NCBI RefSeq assembly: GCF_029910095.1
Contig: NZ_CP094526.1
Location: forward strand, 1,054,001 to 1,118,000
DNA from: Bradyrhizobium sp. ISRA464
GTDB lineage: Bacteria; Pseudomonadota; Alphaproteobacteria; Rhizobiales; Xanthobacteraceae
DNA: 64,000 nucleotides
Reading direction: 5' to 3'
A program made the position numbers and the translations under genes. Each line of letters opens with the position of its first letter. Position 1 is the first letter of the stretch. Positions 1 through 8,149 of the stretch are shown here, in pieces. The notes under the pieces were generated by a model. The model did not search any database. It was not told the origin of the DNA and saw only the letters and a list, made by a program, of their open reading frames with translations.

Positions 1-555
1 GCGAACGCCGAGCGGTCCAAGCAGGTGGCGTTTTCGCCGCTGATGTTCGTGGCCGGCACCAAGCTGATGGTGCCGAAGGCCTCCAGCGTCACCCAGGTCG
101 CCGACCTCAAGGGCAAGACCGTGGTGGTGACCAAGGGCACCACCAACGAGCAGGCGATGCACAATGTCGACGCCAGGCAGTCGCTCGGGCTCAGGATCGT
201 CACCGCCGAGGATCACGAGCAGTCCTACCAGATGCTGGCGGACGGCAAGGCCGACGCGTTCGCGACCGACGACATCCTGCTCTACGGCCTGATCGCGCGG
301 CACAAGTCGCAGGACAGGTTCCGCGTCACCGGCGACTATTTGTCCTACGATCCCTACGGCATCATGTACCGCAAGGGCGAGCCGCAGATGAAGGACGTGG
401 TCGAGCGCGCATTCCGCAAGCTCGCCACCAACCACGACATCATCCCGCTCTACAACAAGTGGTTCGTCGCCCGCCTGCCGACCGGCGAGAAGCTCAACGT
501 CGCGCTCTCGCCGCAGCTCGAAGAGGCCTTCAAGGTGCTCGACGAGAACGAGTGA
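1..555 (+). CDS. Amino-acid ABC transporter substrate-binding protein (C-terminal part, 5' end outside window)
   Basis: The reading frame is open from base 1 with no start codon, so the N-terminus and signal peptide lie upstream of the window. The visible 184 residues match the C-terminal two thirds of the SBP family 3 (GltI/AatJ-like) periplasmic receptors for glutamate/aspartate-type amino acids. Visible signs are the segment ERSKQVAFSPLMFVAGTKLM near the left edge, the central GKTVVVTKGTTNE strand, the ADAFATDD hinge region, and the closing HDIIPLYNKWF. Such proteins deliver substrate to an inner-membrane ABC permease. The matching permease and ATPase genes are not in the window and may lie to the left. 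The exact substrate is not readable from the sequence. Confidence 0.85.
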   Translation, partial: ANAERSKQVAFSPLMFVAGTKLMVPKASSVTQVADLKGKTVVVTKGTTNEQAMHNVDARQSLGLRIVTAEDHEQSYQMLADGKADAFATDDILLYGLIARHKSQDRFRVTGDYLSYDPYGIMYRKGEPQMKDVVERAFRKLATNHDIIPLYNKWFVARLPTGEKLNVALSPQLEEAFKVLDENE

Positions 556-637
556 CTTGTCACGAACGAGCGTCCTGAACTCCACCTCTCCCACAAGGGA
601 GAGGCGAAGTGGGATACGCGGCGACCGCGTGCGGAAA

Positions 638-1573
638 TTACGCAAACGCCTCGTCCATCGCGGCCCAGTACGCGGCCTCGACCAGCTCCGGATGCCGCCT
701 GCCCAGCGCTTCCATCTTCACCCCGGAATTGACCTCGAGGATCTGCCACGCGCCATCGGCGTGCACGACGTCGATCGAGGCGAAGCGGATGCGAAGCGCC
801 TGTGCCGCCTTGATCGCAAGCGCAATGCAGGCTTCGCGTGTCGCGCCGTCCGCCAGCAGCACCGGGGCGGCACCGGAATCGAGATTGTGCCGCCAGTTGA
901 GAATGCGCCGCTCGCCGGCAGGCGGGACGGCGTCGAGCTCGGCGGCATCGAAGTCGTCGGCCATTGTCTCGAGCTGCTCGGTCGGCACGGTGCGCCGCGC
1001 CAGCTCGCGCAGCGAATGGACGCCGTCGCCCGTCACCTGCGGGCGCATCTTGCTGTAGACGATCAGCGCGCGGTCATCGAGCAGCACGACGCGCACTTCG
1101 TCGGCGATCTCGACATAGGGCGAGATCGCAAGACTCGGGTGCTCGGCAAGGATGCGCGCGACAGCCTGCTCCAGTTGCGCCCTGGTCGTGACGCGGACGA
1201 CCAGCTCGCCCGATGTGCCTTCATTCGGCTTGACCACGAGGCCGCGCGGATGGGCATCGAGAAGCCGCAGCATCGCCTCCATCGATCCCGATCCCGGGAT
1301 ATGCGGGCTCAGCCTCGCGCAGAGAAACAAAGTGTGCGGGATCGCGGCGACGCCGGCCGTTGCCAACACCTCGGCGCAGGCCGCCTTGTCGTTGGCGATC
1401 TGATGCGCAACCGCGCTGTTCAGCCCGACGTCGTAGCCGATCGCAAGCCGCCGCTCCGCGCCCCGCTGCATGATGACCAGCCAGCCGCCGGACCTGATCT
1501 CGATCGCGATATTGTGCGCGAGACAATATTTTTTGATAGTTTCCAGAAAAAGACGCTGGCTGATGAGGACCAC
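638..1573 (-). CDS. ATP-grasp domain protein (RimK/glutathione-synthetase-like ligase)
   Basis: A protein of about 311 residues with an ATP-grasp fold. GLVVKPNEGTSGELVVRV is the glycine-rich ATP-binding strand-loop, EVRVVLLDDRALIVYSKMR follows, and SIDVVHADGAWQILEVNSGV carries the ExN metal-binding residues near the C-terminus. Family members join a carboxylate to an amine or thiol using ATP. The substrate here is unknown. A TTG at 1609 would give 323 residues, but GTG at 1573 is preferred because AAGGGA lies about 10 nt upstream. The gene is convergent with the preceding binding-protein gene and stands alone. Confidence 0.75.
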   Translation of the reverse strand: MVLISQRLFLETIKKYCLAHNIAIEIRSGGWLVIMQRGAERRLAIGYDVGLNSAVAHQIANDKAACAEVLATAGVAAIPHTLFLCARLSPHIPGSGSMEAMLRLLDAHPRGLVVKPNEGTSGELVVRVTTRAQLEQAVARILAEHPSLAISPYVEIADEVRVVLLDDRALIVYSKMRPQVTGDGVHSLRELARRTVPTEQLETMADDFDAAELDAVPPAGERRILNWRHNLDSGAAPVLLADGATREACIALAIKAAQALRIRFASIDVVHADGAWQILEVNSGVKMEALGRRHPELVEAAYWAAMDEAFA

Positions 1574-1871
1574 TGAATCATTTTCCCTTCGCCGCGGTTT
1601 TCGTAGCAATTATTTGCCAGATCGGCGGAGATCTCAGCAAGTAAATTGCGTCTATTACGGCGGGTTAACGCTGTCGTGGCTGAACCCCATCCGCGAAATC
1701 GAGCGACTGCCATCCTGAGATCGCAATTGCACGCCACGTGATCTTGACTATCTGATGCATCGGCGCAATGGAAACGCGAGATATTCAATGATTTCGGCCA
1801 CTTCCGAGTCGTCGCGGGCAGCCTGAAAATCAAGCCATTCTAAATCTGGTCAATCGAGAAAACGAAAACAC

Positions 1872-2645
1872 ATGAGCGCGTTCTATCGAGAGAAAGTTCT
1901 TTCCGTTCGCCACTGGACCGATACGCTTTTCAGCTTCCGAGCCACCCGCGATTCCGGTTTCCGTTTCCAGAATGGCCAGTTCGCCATGATCGGCCTCGAG
2001 GTCGACGGCCGGCCGCTGCTGCGTGCCTATTCGATGGCGAGCGCCAATCACGAGGAAGAGCTCGAGTTCTTCTCGATCAAGGTGCAGGACGGCCCGCTCA
2101 CCTCGAAGCTGCAGAAGATCCGCGAGGGCGACATCATCCTGGTCGGCCGCAAGGCGACCGGTACGCTGATCACCGACAATCTGATCCCCGGCAAGCGGCT
2201 GATGTTGCTGTCGACCGGCACCGGCCTCGCGCCGTTCGCCAGCCTGATCAAGGACCCCGAGGTCTATGATCGCTACGACTCGATCGTGCTGGTGCACGGC
2301 TGCCGCCAGGTTTCCGAGCTCGCCTATGGCGAGGAGCTGGTCGCCAAGCTGCGCGAGGACGAGCTGTTCGGGCCGCTGCTCTCGGAGAAGCTCCTGTACT
2401 ATCCGACCGTGACGCGCGAGCCGTTCCGCAACCGCGGCCGCATCACCGACCTTATCACCTCCAACCAGCTCTTCGCCGACCTGCATCAGGGCCCGCTCGA
2501 CATCGAGACCGACCGCATCATGATGTGCGGCAGCCCGGCGATGCTGGAAGACCTCAAGCAGCTGTTCGAGACCCGCGGTTTCAAGGAAGGCAGCGGCAAC
2601 ACGCCCGGCCACTTCGTGATCGAGAAGGCGTTCGTCGAGCGCTGA
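1872..2645 (+). CDS. fpr: Ferredoxin--NADP+ reductase
   Basis: This 257-residue protein has the layout of bacterial subclass I ferredoxin/flavodoxin-NADP reductases. LRAYSMAS near residue 55 is the RxYS FAD-binding motif, GPLTSKL follows, STGTGLAPFASLI near residue 115 is the NADP-binding glycine-rich segment, and MMCGSPAML is the nucleotide-binding CG motif. It ends in GHFVIEKAFVER, which resembles the C-terminal extension of the Azotobacter/Rhodobacter type. The enzyme moves electrons between NADPH and ferredoxin or flavodoxin in the cytoplasm. It is monocistronic, and a hairpin terminator candidate follows about 55 bp downstream. Confidence 0.93.
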   Translation: MSAFYREKVLSVRHWTDTLFSFRATRDSGFRFQNGQFAMIGLEVDGRPLLRAYSMASANHEEELEFFSIKVQDGPLTSKLQKIREGDIILVGRKATGTLITDNLIPGKRLMLLSTGTGLAPFASLIKDPEVYDRYDSIVLVHGCRQVSELAYGEELVAKLREDELFGPLLSEKLLYYPTVTREPFRNRGRITDLITSNQLFADLHQGPLDIETDRIMMCGSPAMLEDLKQLFETRGFKEGSGNTPGHFVIEKAFVER

Positions 2646-2699
2646 TCTTGTTGGCCCGGCGCGGGCTGGGACATGCCGATGCTATTGTTTATTGGCGAA

Positions 2700-2730
2700 G
2701 GCTGGAACTGCATCAGGCTCCAGCCCTTTT
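2700..2730 (+). terminator. Candidate rho-independent terminator after fpr
   Basis: Arms GGCTGGA (2700-2706) and TCCAGCC (2719-2725) are perfectly complementary with a 12-nt loop and are followed by CTTTTC. The position, about 55 bp after the fpr stop codon, fits a terminator, although the U-tract is short. Confidence 0.6.
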
Positions 2731-2761
2731 CATTTCGCACAGCGCGTCCGCGTGTGCGCTT

Positions 2762-2878
2762 CGCCTCTCCCGCTTGCGGGGGAGGCCGACGCGCGTAGCG
2801 CGGCGGGTGGGGGCTCTCTCCACTCGCAGATTCCGACTCGTGGCGATACCCCCACCCCGACCCTCCCCCGCTCATTCC
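2762..2878. repeat. Intergenic inverted-repeat element (CTCTCCC/GGGGGAGG type)
   Basis: CCTCTCCCGCTTGCGGGGGAGG (written in two halves around the CTTGC loop) is followed by CGCGTAGCGCGGCGGGTGGGGG and ends in CCCCCACCCCGACCCTCCCC, so a complementary outer pair encloses the element. Related CCTCTCCC/GGGAGAGG material is seen at 582-607 and 62692-62855. It is a dispersed non-coding family rather than a gene. Confidence 0.55.
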
Positions 2879-2948
2879 TCCACTGCTATAAATCCCGGCC
2901 AACGCCGCGCGGCCGGTTGCCGACGCGGCGGTCAGGGAGAGCAGCACC

Positions 2949-3818
2949 TTGTCCATCACCGATCCGGATGCACCGAAGACCGCCTTTGTATTTGCCGGCG
3001 GCGGCAGTTTTGGCGCGATCCAGGTCGGCATGCTGCAGTCGCTGGCGGCGCATGGCGTCATCGCCGACATGGTGGTCGGCTCCAGTGTCGGGGCGCTGAA
3101 CGGCGCCTTCTATGCCGGTGACCCGACGCTTTCGGGTGTCGAGCGGCTGGCCGCGATCTGGCGCGGCCTGCAGCGGCACGACGTGTTTCCGATGAGCTGG
3201 AAGACGCTGCTCGGCTTCCTGTGGCGACGCGACTTCCTGATTTCCCACGACGGCATCCGCAAGCTGATCGACGATCACATCCCGTTCCGCAATCTCGAGG
3301 ATGCGCGGATGCCGGTCCACATCGTGACCACCGACATCATCTCGGGTGACAGCGTGGTGCTGTCGGAAGGCTCGACCGCGGAGGCGATCATCGCGTCAAC
3401 CGCGATTCCCGGCGCTTTCACGCCGGTCCATTATCGCGATCATTTCCTGGCTGATGGCGCCATCTCCAGCAACACGCCGGTCCGCGTCGCGGTGAGGCAG
3501 GGCGCCAAGCGGCTGATCGTGCTGCCGACCGGGCATGCCTGCGCCAACCAGGCGCCGCCGGTCGGCGCGGTCGCCAATGCGCTGCATGAGCTGACGCTCC
3601 TGATCGCGCGTCAGCTCGTCAATGAGCTGGAAAACATCGGCCCCGATGTCGAGTATTTCGTCGTGCCGCCGCTCTGTCCCCTGGTCGGGTCGCCCTATGA
3701 TTTCTCCCGGACATCGGATCATATCGCGCGGGCGATCGATACCACCGATGCGTGGCTCGCGAGCGACGCCCTGAAGCAGGGGCGCATTCCGCACGAATTG
3801 CGGCCGCACGACCATTGA
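2949..3818 (+). CDS. Patatin-like phospholipase family protein
   Basis: A 289-residue patatin-fold acyl hydrolase. All catalytic elements are present: the oxyanion glycine loop GGGSFGA (residues 17-23), the nucleophile elbow GSSVG with Ser46, and the catalytic Asp in DGA (169-171). Patatins cleave acyl chains from phospholipids or other esters with a Ser-Asp dyad. There is no signal peptide, so it is probably cytoplasmic or membrane-associated. The size matches the short bacterial patatin group. It is flanked by non-coding sequence on both sides, so no operon partner suggests a substrate. Confidence 0.9.
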   Translation: MSITDPDAPKTAFVFAGGGSFGAIQVGMLQSLAAHGVIADMVVGSSVGALNGAFYAGDPTLSGVERLAAIWRGLQRHDVFPMSWKTLLGFLWRRDFLISHDGIRKLIDDHIPFRNLEDARMPVHIVTTDIISGDSVVLSEGSTAEAIIASTAIPGAFTPVHYRDHFLADGAISSNTPVRVAVRQGAKRLIVLPTGHACANQAPPVGAVANALHELTLLIARQLVNELENIGPDVEYFVVPPLCPLVGSPYDFSRTSDHIARAIDTTDAWLASDALKQGRIPHELRPHDH

Positions 3819-3913
3819 GGTCGCGCTGACTTCCATTTGCCTCTCCGCCGGCGTGGCGCGCCTTCGTTGCATTGCAAAAATACGAGCTCAATTTAAGCGA
3901 TACGACAGGGATA

Positions 3914-3935
3914 CCGCCCATTCGGGCGGTTGTCA
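3914..3935. terminator. Hairpin downstream of the patatin gene
   Basis: CCGCCC (3914-3919), loop ATTC, GGGCGG (3924-3929), then TTGTCAT. This is a compact GC-rich stem about 95 bp after the patatin stop codon. The trailing U-run is poor, so terminator function is only likely. Confidence 0.4.
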
Positions 3936-4037
3936 TATCTGTGACTGCTCGGCGCTATAACCGTGTAGGACTTGTTCCGCGAGTTGGATTAGGCTCACGG
4001 CCGACAAGGTAGCCTTGCCCATTGGCTGAGGGGTTCT

Positions 4038-5669
4038 ATGGAAACGCTGCTGCTGCCGTTTTCGCCGCGCTTCATCGTGCTGACGACCTGCGCCGTGGTG
4101 ACGGCGCTCCTGCTGACGATAGGCGTCTTCGATCACAATCCGAAGATCTGGAACGTGGTCATGGTCCCGCTCCTGATCTTCGGTGCGCTGACATTGCTCG
4201 GCATCCGCGACCTCGTGCAGAAGAACCACGCGGTGCTGCGCAACTATCCGATCTCGGCGCACGTGCGCTTCCTGCTCGAGGAAATCCGCCCGGAGATGCG
4301 GCAGTATTTCTTCGAGAGCGAGAAGGACGGCATGCCGTTCTCCCGCGACACCCGCGCGGTGGTCTATCAGCGCGCCAAGGCCGTGCTCGACAAGCGGCCG
4401 TTCGGCACCCAGGAGGACGTCTACCGCGAGGGCTATGAGTGGATGCACCATTCGGTGGCACCGAAGCCGCGCGCCGACCAGAAATTCCGCATCACCATCG
4501 GCGGTCCCGACTGCACCAAGCCGTATTCGGCCTCGGTGTTCAACATCTCGGCGATGAGCTTCGGCGCGCTGAGCCCGAACGCGGTGCGGGCGCTGAACGC
4601 CGGCGCCAAGAAGGGCGGTTTCGCGCACGACACCGGCGAGGGCGGCGTCAGCCCGTATCACCGCGAGATGGGCGGCGACATCATCTGGGAGATCGGCTCC
4701 GGCTATTTCGGCTGCCGCAACCGCGACGGCACCTTCAACCCCGACGAATTCGCGCGCGTCGCGAGCGAAGACCAGATCAAGATGGTCGAGCTCAAGATCA
4801 GCCAGGGCGCCAAGCCCGGCCATGGCGGCGTGCTGCCGGCCGCAAAGGTCTCCGAGGAGATCTCCAAGATCAGGGGCGTGCCGCTCGGCGAAGACTGCAT
4901 CTCGCCGGCCTATCACAAGGCGTTCTCGACGCCGCTGCAGATGATGGAGTTCATCGCGAAGATGCGACAGCTGTCCGGCGGCAAGCCGGCCGGCTTCAAG
5001 CTGTGCATCGGCCATCCCTGGGAATTCCTGGCGATCTGCAAGGCGATGAAGGAGAGCGGACTCTATCCCGACTTCATCGTGGTCGACGGCAATGAAGGCG
5101 GCACCGGCGCCGCGCCGCTCGAGTTCATGGATCATCTGGGCATGCCGATGCGCGAGGGCGTCAATTTCGTCCACAACGCGCTGATCGGCATCAACGCGCG
5201 CGACCGCATCAAGATCGGCGCCTCCGGCAAGATCGCGACCGCCTTCGACATGGCGCGGGCGATGGCGATCGGGGCCGACTGGTGCAATTCCGCGCGCGGC
5301 TTCATGTTCGCGCTCGGCTGCATCCAGTCCTTGAGCTGTCACACCGACCGCTGCCCGACCGGCGTCACCTCGCAGGATCCGATCCGCAACCGCGCGCTGT
5401 ACGTGCCGGACAAGATCGAGCGCGTGTACAATTATCATCACTCGACCCTGCACGCGCTGACCGAGCTGCTCGCCGCCGCCGGCCTCGAACACACCCAGGA
5501 GCTGCGGCCGATCCACTTCTCGCAGCGGAGCTCGACCACCGAGGTCTGCTCCTTTGCCGAGCTTTATCCGGCACTGCGGCCCGGCGAGTTGCTGGAAGGC
5601 ACGCAGGACCGCCGCTTCCGCGACGCCTGGGCGATGGCGCGCGCGGATTCGTTCCAGCCGGCAGGCTAG
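4038..5669 (+). CDS. FMN-binding glutamate synthase family protein
   Basis: A 543-residue protein with two hydrophobic segments at the N-terminus (roughly residues 10-55) followed by a glutamate-synthase-type alpha/beta barrel. FNISAMSFGALS and the FIVVDGNEGGTGAAP strand belong to the FMN-binding barrel. CIQSLSCHTDRCPTG carries the three-cysteine 3Fe-4S cluster pattern typical of GltB. The glutamine amidotransferase domain of true GOGAT is absent, as in the stand-alone membrane-anchored GltB-like proteins of proteobacteria. Its in vivo reaction is not established. The start at 4038 follows GAGGGGTTCT. Confidence 0.88.
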   Translation: METLLLPFSPRFIVLTTCAVVTALLLTIGVFDHNPKIWNVVMVPLLIFGALTLLGIRDLVQKNHAVLRNYPISAHVRFLLEEIRPEMRQYFFESEKDGMPFSRDTRAVVYQRAKAVLDKRPFGTQEDVYREGYEWMHHSVAPKPRADQKFRITIGGPDCTKPYSASVFNISAMSFGALSPNAVRALNAGAKKGGFAHDTGEGGVSPYHREMGGDIIWEIGSGYFGCRNRDGTFNPDEFARVASEDQIKMVELKISQGAKPGHGGVLPAAKVSEEISKIRGVPLGEDCISPAYHKAFSTPLQMMEFIAKMRQLSGGKPAGFKLCIGHPWEFLAICKAMKESGLYPDFIVVDGNEGGTGAAPLEFMDHLGMPMREGVNFVHNALIGINARDRIKIGASGKIATAFDMARAMAIGADWCNSARGFMFALGCIQSLSCHTDRCPTGVTSQDPIRNRALYVPDKIERVYNYHHSTLHALTELLAAAGLEHTQELRPIHFSQRSSTTEVCSFAELYPALRPGELLEGTQDRRFRDAWAMARADSFQPAG

Positions 5670-5674
5670 CTGCG

Positions 5675-5812
5675 CTATGCCGCGACGGGCGCGCCGAACC
5701 ATCTGGTCAGCGCGTCTCTGAGTCTCGGCTGAGCCGGGCGCCTCCCGCCCAGGCGACATACCCGTCAGGCCGGATCAGCACGGCGGTGGGAGCGACTCGG
5801 TCACGCGCGCGG
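5675..5812 (-). pseudogene. C-terminal remnant of an FAD-dependent aromatic monooxygenase
   Basis: Read on the minus strand, one frame gives RVAPTAVLIRPDGYVAWAG and a shifted frame gives DALTRWFGAPVAA followed by a stop. Together these resemble the C-terminal tail of PheA/TfdB-type FAD-dependent hydroxylases. The rest of the gene is missing and the tail is frameshifted, so this is a decayed fragment between the glutamate-synthase-like and porin genes. The identification rests on short motifs only. Confidence 0.45.
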
Positions 5813-5858
5813 GTAAAGGCCCCGGATTTCGCTGCGCTTCATCCGGGCTACGTCAGCA

Positions 5859-7847
5859 TCAGAACTCGCCGTGCACCCGGCCCGAGAAGATGTGCACCGG
5901 GCCGCGGTCGGCGTTGTAGGCAGGATTGGCGATGAACTGGTAGTCCGCGGTCAGCGTCAGGTGCTTGTTCACCGAGTAGGCGTAATAGCTCTCGAAGATG
6001 CCTTCGTTGCGGTAGTTGAGCGCGCCGTCGCCAATCAGCAGGCCGAGGCCGCCGGCGGCGAGGAAATCGCGATGCGAGGCGGAGAGTCCGTTGATCGCGC
6101 CGCCGATGCCGATCGTGTCGTCCGGCCGTCCCCAGTAGCTGCCTTTCACCGACACGCCGCCCGAAAGGCTGCGGTCGACATCGGTGAATGAGAGGATCTC
6201 GTTTCGGCCGTCGTTCCAGCTCACGCGGCCGAACAGGCCGATGTCCTTGGCGATCTGCTGCTCGGCGTTGACGTAGAAGCCGTATTTCAGATTGTCCTTG
6301 CGGATACCAGCCATCACGTTGTTGATGTCGAGCGCCGGGTCGGTGGCTTCGACCGCGAGCGCCTGGCTGTAATTGCCGGTGTTGCCGCGGTTGCCGAACA
6401 CGCCGACGCGCAGCTTGCCCGGCTGGTCGAAGATCGAGTAGCGCCCCTCGAACTCGACGAGGGCGCCGCCGGTCTTGAAGGTCAGGATGTCGCTGTTCGG
6501 CGCATCCGGCACCTGGAACAGGCCCGCGCGCACGGCCCAGTCCTTGCGGTTGAGCTCGACCACGGCGCCGCGTGTATAGCCGGGCAGGTCGGCGGGGAAA
6601 TCATAGGCGGCGGACGTCCACATCGCCCAGTTCATGAAATCGGCGCGCGGATCCTTGGCATAGGAGTTGCCGTCGAAGAAGTCGCCGACCGCAAAGCGTC
6701 CGACGATCACCGTCAGCCGATCGGTGTCGCGCTTGCCGGCCACCTGGTTGGGGCCGTCGGGGACATCTTCCTGCTCGCCGCCGAAGCCGAATGTCTGCTT
6801 GAAGTAGTAGCGCTGCGGCCGGATCCTCGGATACGCGGAGCCGGCCTTCTGGGCCTCGCCGTTCGGGAAGCCGGCAAGGCCGAGCGTGCCGTTGAGGCCG
6901 AAGCCCTGCGCGGTCTCCGGGTTGAAGTAGAGCTCGCCACCCTCCCAGAGCCGCACGCCGAGGAACGCCGTCGTGGTCCAGGTCTGCTGCACCTGTCCGC
7001 CCGGCGGCAAGCTGTTGGTGCCGCTATAGGCGGCGCGGAAGGTCGGGTAGCCCTGTCCAATCAGCGTCGTCTGCGCATGGATCGACCAATTGTCCGACTC
7101 CGGCAGCAGCGGCTTGGTCGGCGTTGCCGACCAGGGGGAGTCGCCCAACTGGTAGTTCAGGCCGAATTTCAGCAGATGGAGGCGCGGGTCGATGGTGACG
7201 CCGGGCATGCCGAAGTCGGCAAGACCAAGGGTCCGGCGCGACAGGTCGATATAGTCGTATTCGACCTTGGCGGTCCAATTGCCGCTCAACGCAAACTCGG
7301 CGCCGGCGCCGACGGCCCACCCGGTCTGGTACTGGCCCGGCTCGGACACGACCTCGCCCGCCGCGTCGTTCACCCTGGCCTGGGTGCGTCCCCAAGCGAG
7401 GCCGCCGGTGACATAAGGCATCCAGCCGCCGAAGGCGTAACCGATGCGGCTGCGCAGGGTGCCGACATAGTCGATCGAGCTGTTGAAGGGGCCCGGCGTC
7501 CGCCGCGGCAGGTCGGGAGGACTCACGAAAGTCGCGTCGGCCTCGACGCCAAGCACGAAGCGGTTGGCGAACTCGTGATTGTATCCGACCTGGAAGCCGC
7601 CGGTCCCGCCGGTGATCGTGTGCGGAAAGAACACGCCCTGCAGCGCAAGCGGATTGGTGCCGGGACCGAGACTGCCGTCGCCATAGCCGACATGGGCGCC
7701 GGCGTAAAAGCCGGTCCAGGCGTAAACCGTACTCATGGCCGGCGACTTGACGGCCACGTCGGCCGCCGCCGCGGGCGTGCCGAAAGCGGCGGCGCCGAGC
7801 GCCGCGCCGGCGGCGATCTGGACGCGGACGAAGCGGACGCAGGTCAT
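5859..7847 (-). CDS. Carbohydrate porin (Omp25/31-like N-terminal barrel fused to OprB-type porin)
   Basis: A 662-residue outer-membrane protein. The start at 7847 (MTCVRFVRVQ) gives a signal peptide ending near AFGTPAAAA. An in-frame extension upstream to 8153 has no protein-like character and is not used. Residues about 30-240 look like the Omp25/Omp31 surface-antigen barrel (AWTGFYAGAHVGYGDG, and AKVEYDYIDL near the end). The remaining 400 or so residues resemble carbohydrate-selective OprB porins, with alternating beta strands and a C-terminus ending in phenylalanine (VHGEF). OprB porins allow sugar diffusion across the outer membrane. Two barrel families in one chain is the notable feature; I recall similar fusions in Bradyrhizobium. 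Confidence 0.85.
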   Translation of the reverse strand: MTCVRFVRVQIAAGAALGAAAFGTPAAAADVAVKSPAMSTVYAWTGFYAGAHVGYGDGSLGPGTNPLALQGVFFPHTITGGTGGFQVGYNHEFANRFVLGVEADATFVSPPDLPRRTPGPFNSSIDYVGTLRSRIGYAFGGWMPYVTGGLAWGRTQARVNDAAGEVVSEPGQYQTGWAVGAGAEFALSGNWTAKVEYDYIDLSRRTLGLADFGMPGVTIDPRLHLLKFGLNYQLGDSPWSATPTKPLLPESDNWSIHAQTTLIGQGYPTFRAAYSGTNSLPPGGQVQQTWTTTAFLGVRLWEGGELYFNPETAQGFGLNGTLGLAGFPNGEAQKAGSAYPRIRPQRYYFKQTFGFGGEQEDVPDGPNQVAGKRDTDRLTVIVGRFAVGDFFDGNSYAKDPRADFMNWAMWTSAAYDFPADLPGYTRGAVVELNRKDWAVRAGLFQVPDAPNSDILTFKTGGALVEFEGRYSIFDQPGKLRVGVFGNRGNTGNYSQALAVEATDPALDINNVMAGIRKDNLKYGFYVNAEQQIAKDIGLFGRVSWNDGRNEILSFTDVDRSLSGGVSVKGSYWGRPDDTIGIGGAINGLSASHRDFLAAGGLGLLIGDGALNYRNEGIFESYYAYSVNKHLTLTADYQFIANPAYNADRGPVHIFSGRVHGEF

Positions 7848-8149
7848 GACGCGGCGTTGCCCCGCGAGCGGTTGGAGGTATTGCCTGCCATCACTGCAGA
7901 TTTGGCAGCCGCTCGCCACCCGAGATTTGAAGTCATCGCCCGCCGTCGTCCCCGGTCCGATCTGTGTTGGTCCATGCAAGGCCAGATCGGCAATCCTGAC
8001 ATCAGCCTTATTGCAAATCGTTCGCAATTGCAACTGAGAGTCGCCAACTACCTCCTCGATTTGCACGGCACTATGACGGCCATGCAACAGCGGAGGCCAG
8101 CAGCACGGCCGCGCCCCCATCGCCGGCTGCGCGGCCGAGGGCGTCCCGG
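7848..8149. other. 302-bp gap upstream of the porin gene
   Basis: This should hold the porin promoter. The only visible feature is an AT-richer patch around 8005-8045. No convincing reading frame or strong hairpin is present. Confidence 0.5.

Noticed and set aside
3933..5759. 608-residue open frame on the minus strand opposite the glutamate-synthase-like gene
   Set aside because: It is Arg/Ala/His-rich with low-complexity blocks, the pattern of an antisense shadow in GC-rich DNA, and the opposite strand encodes a clear FMN protein.
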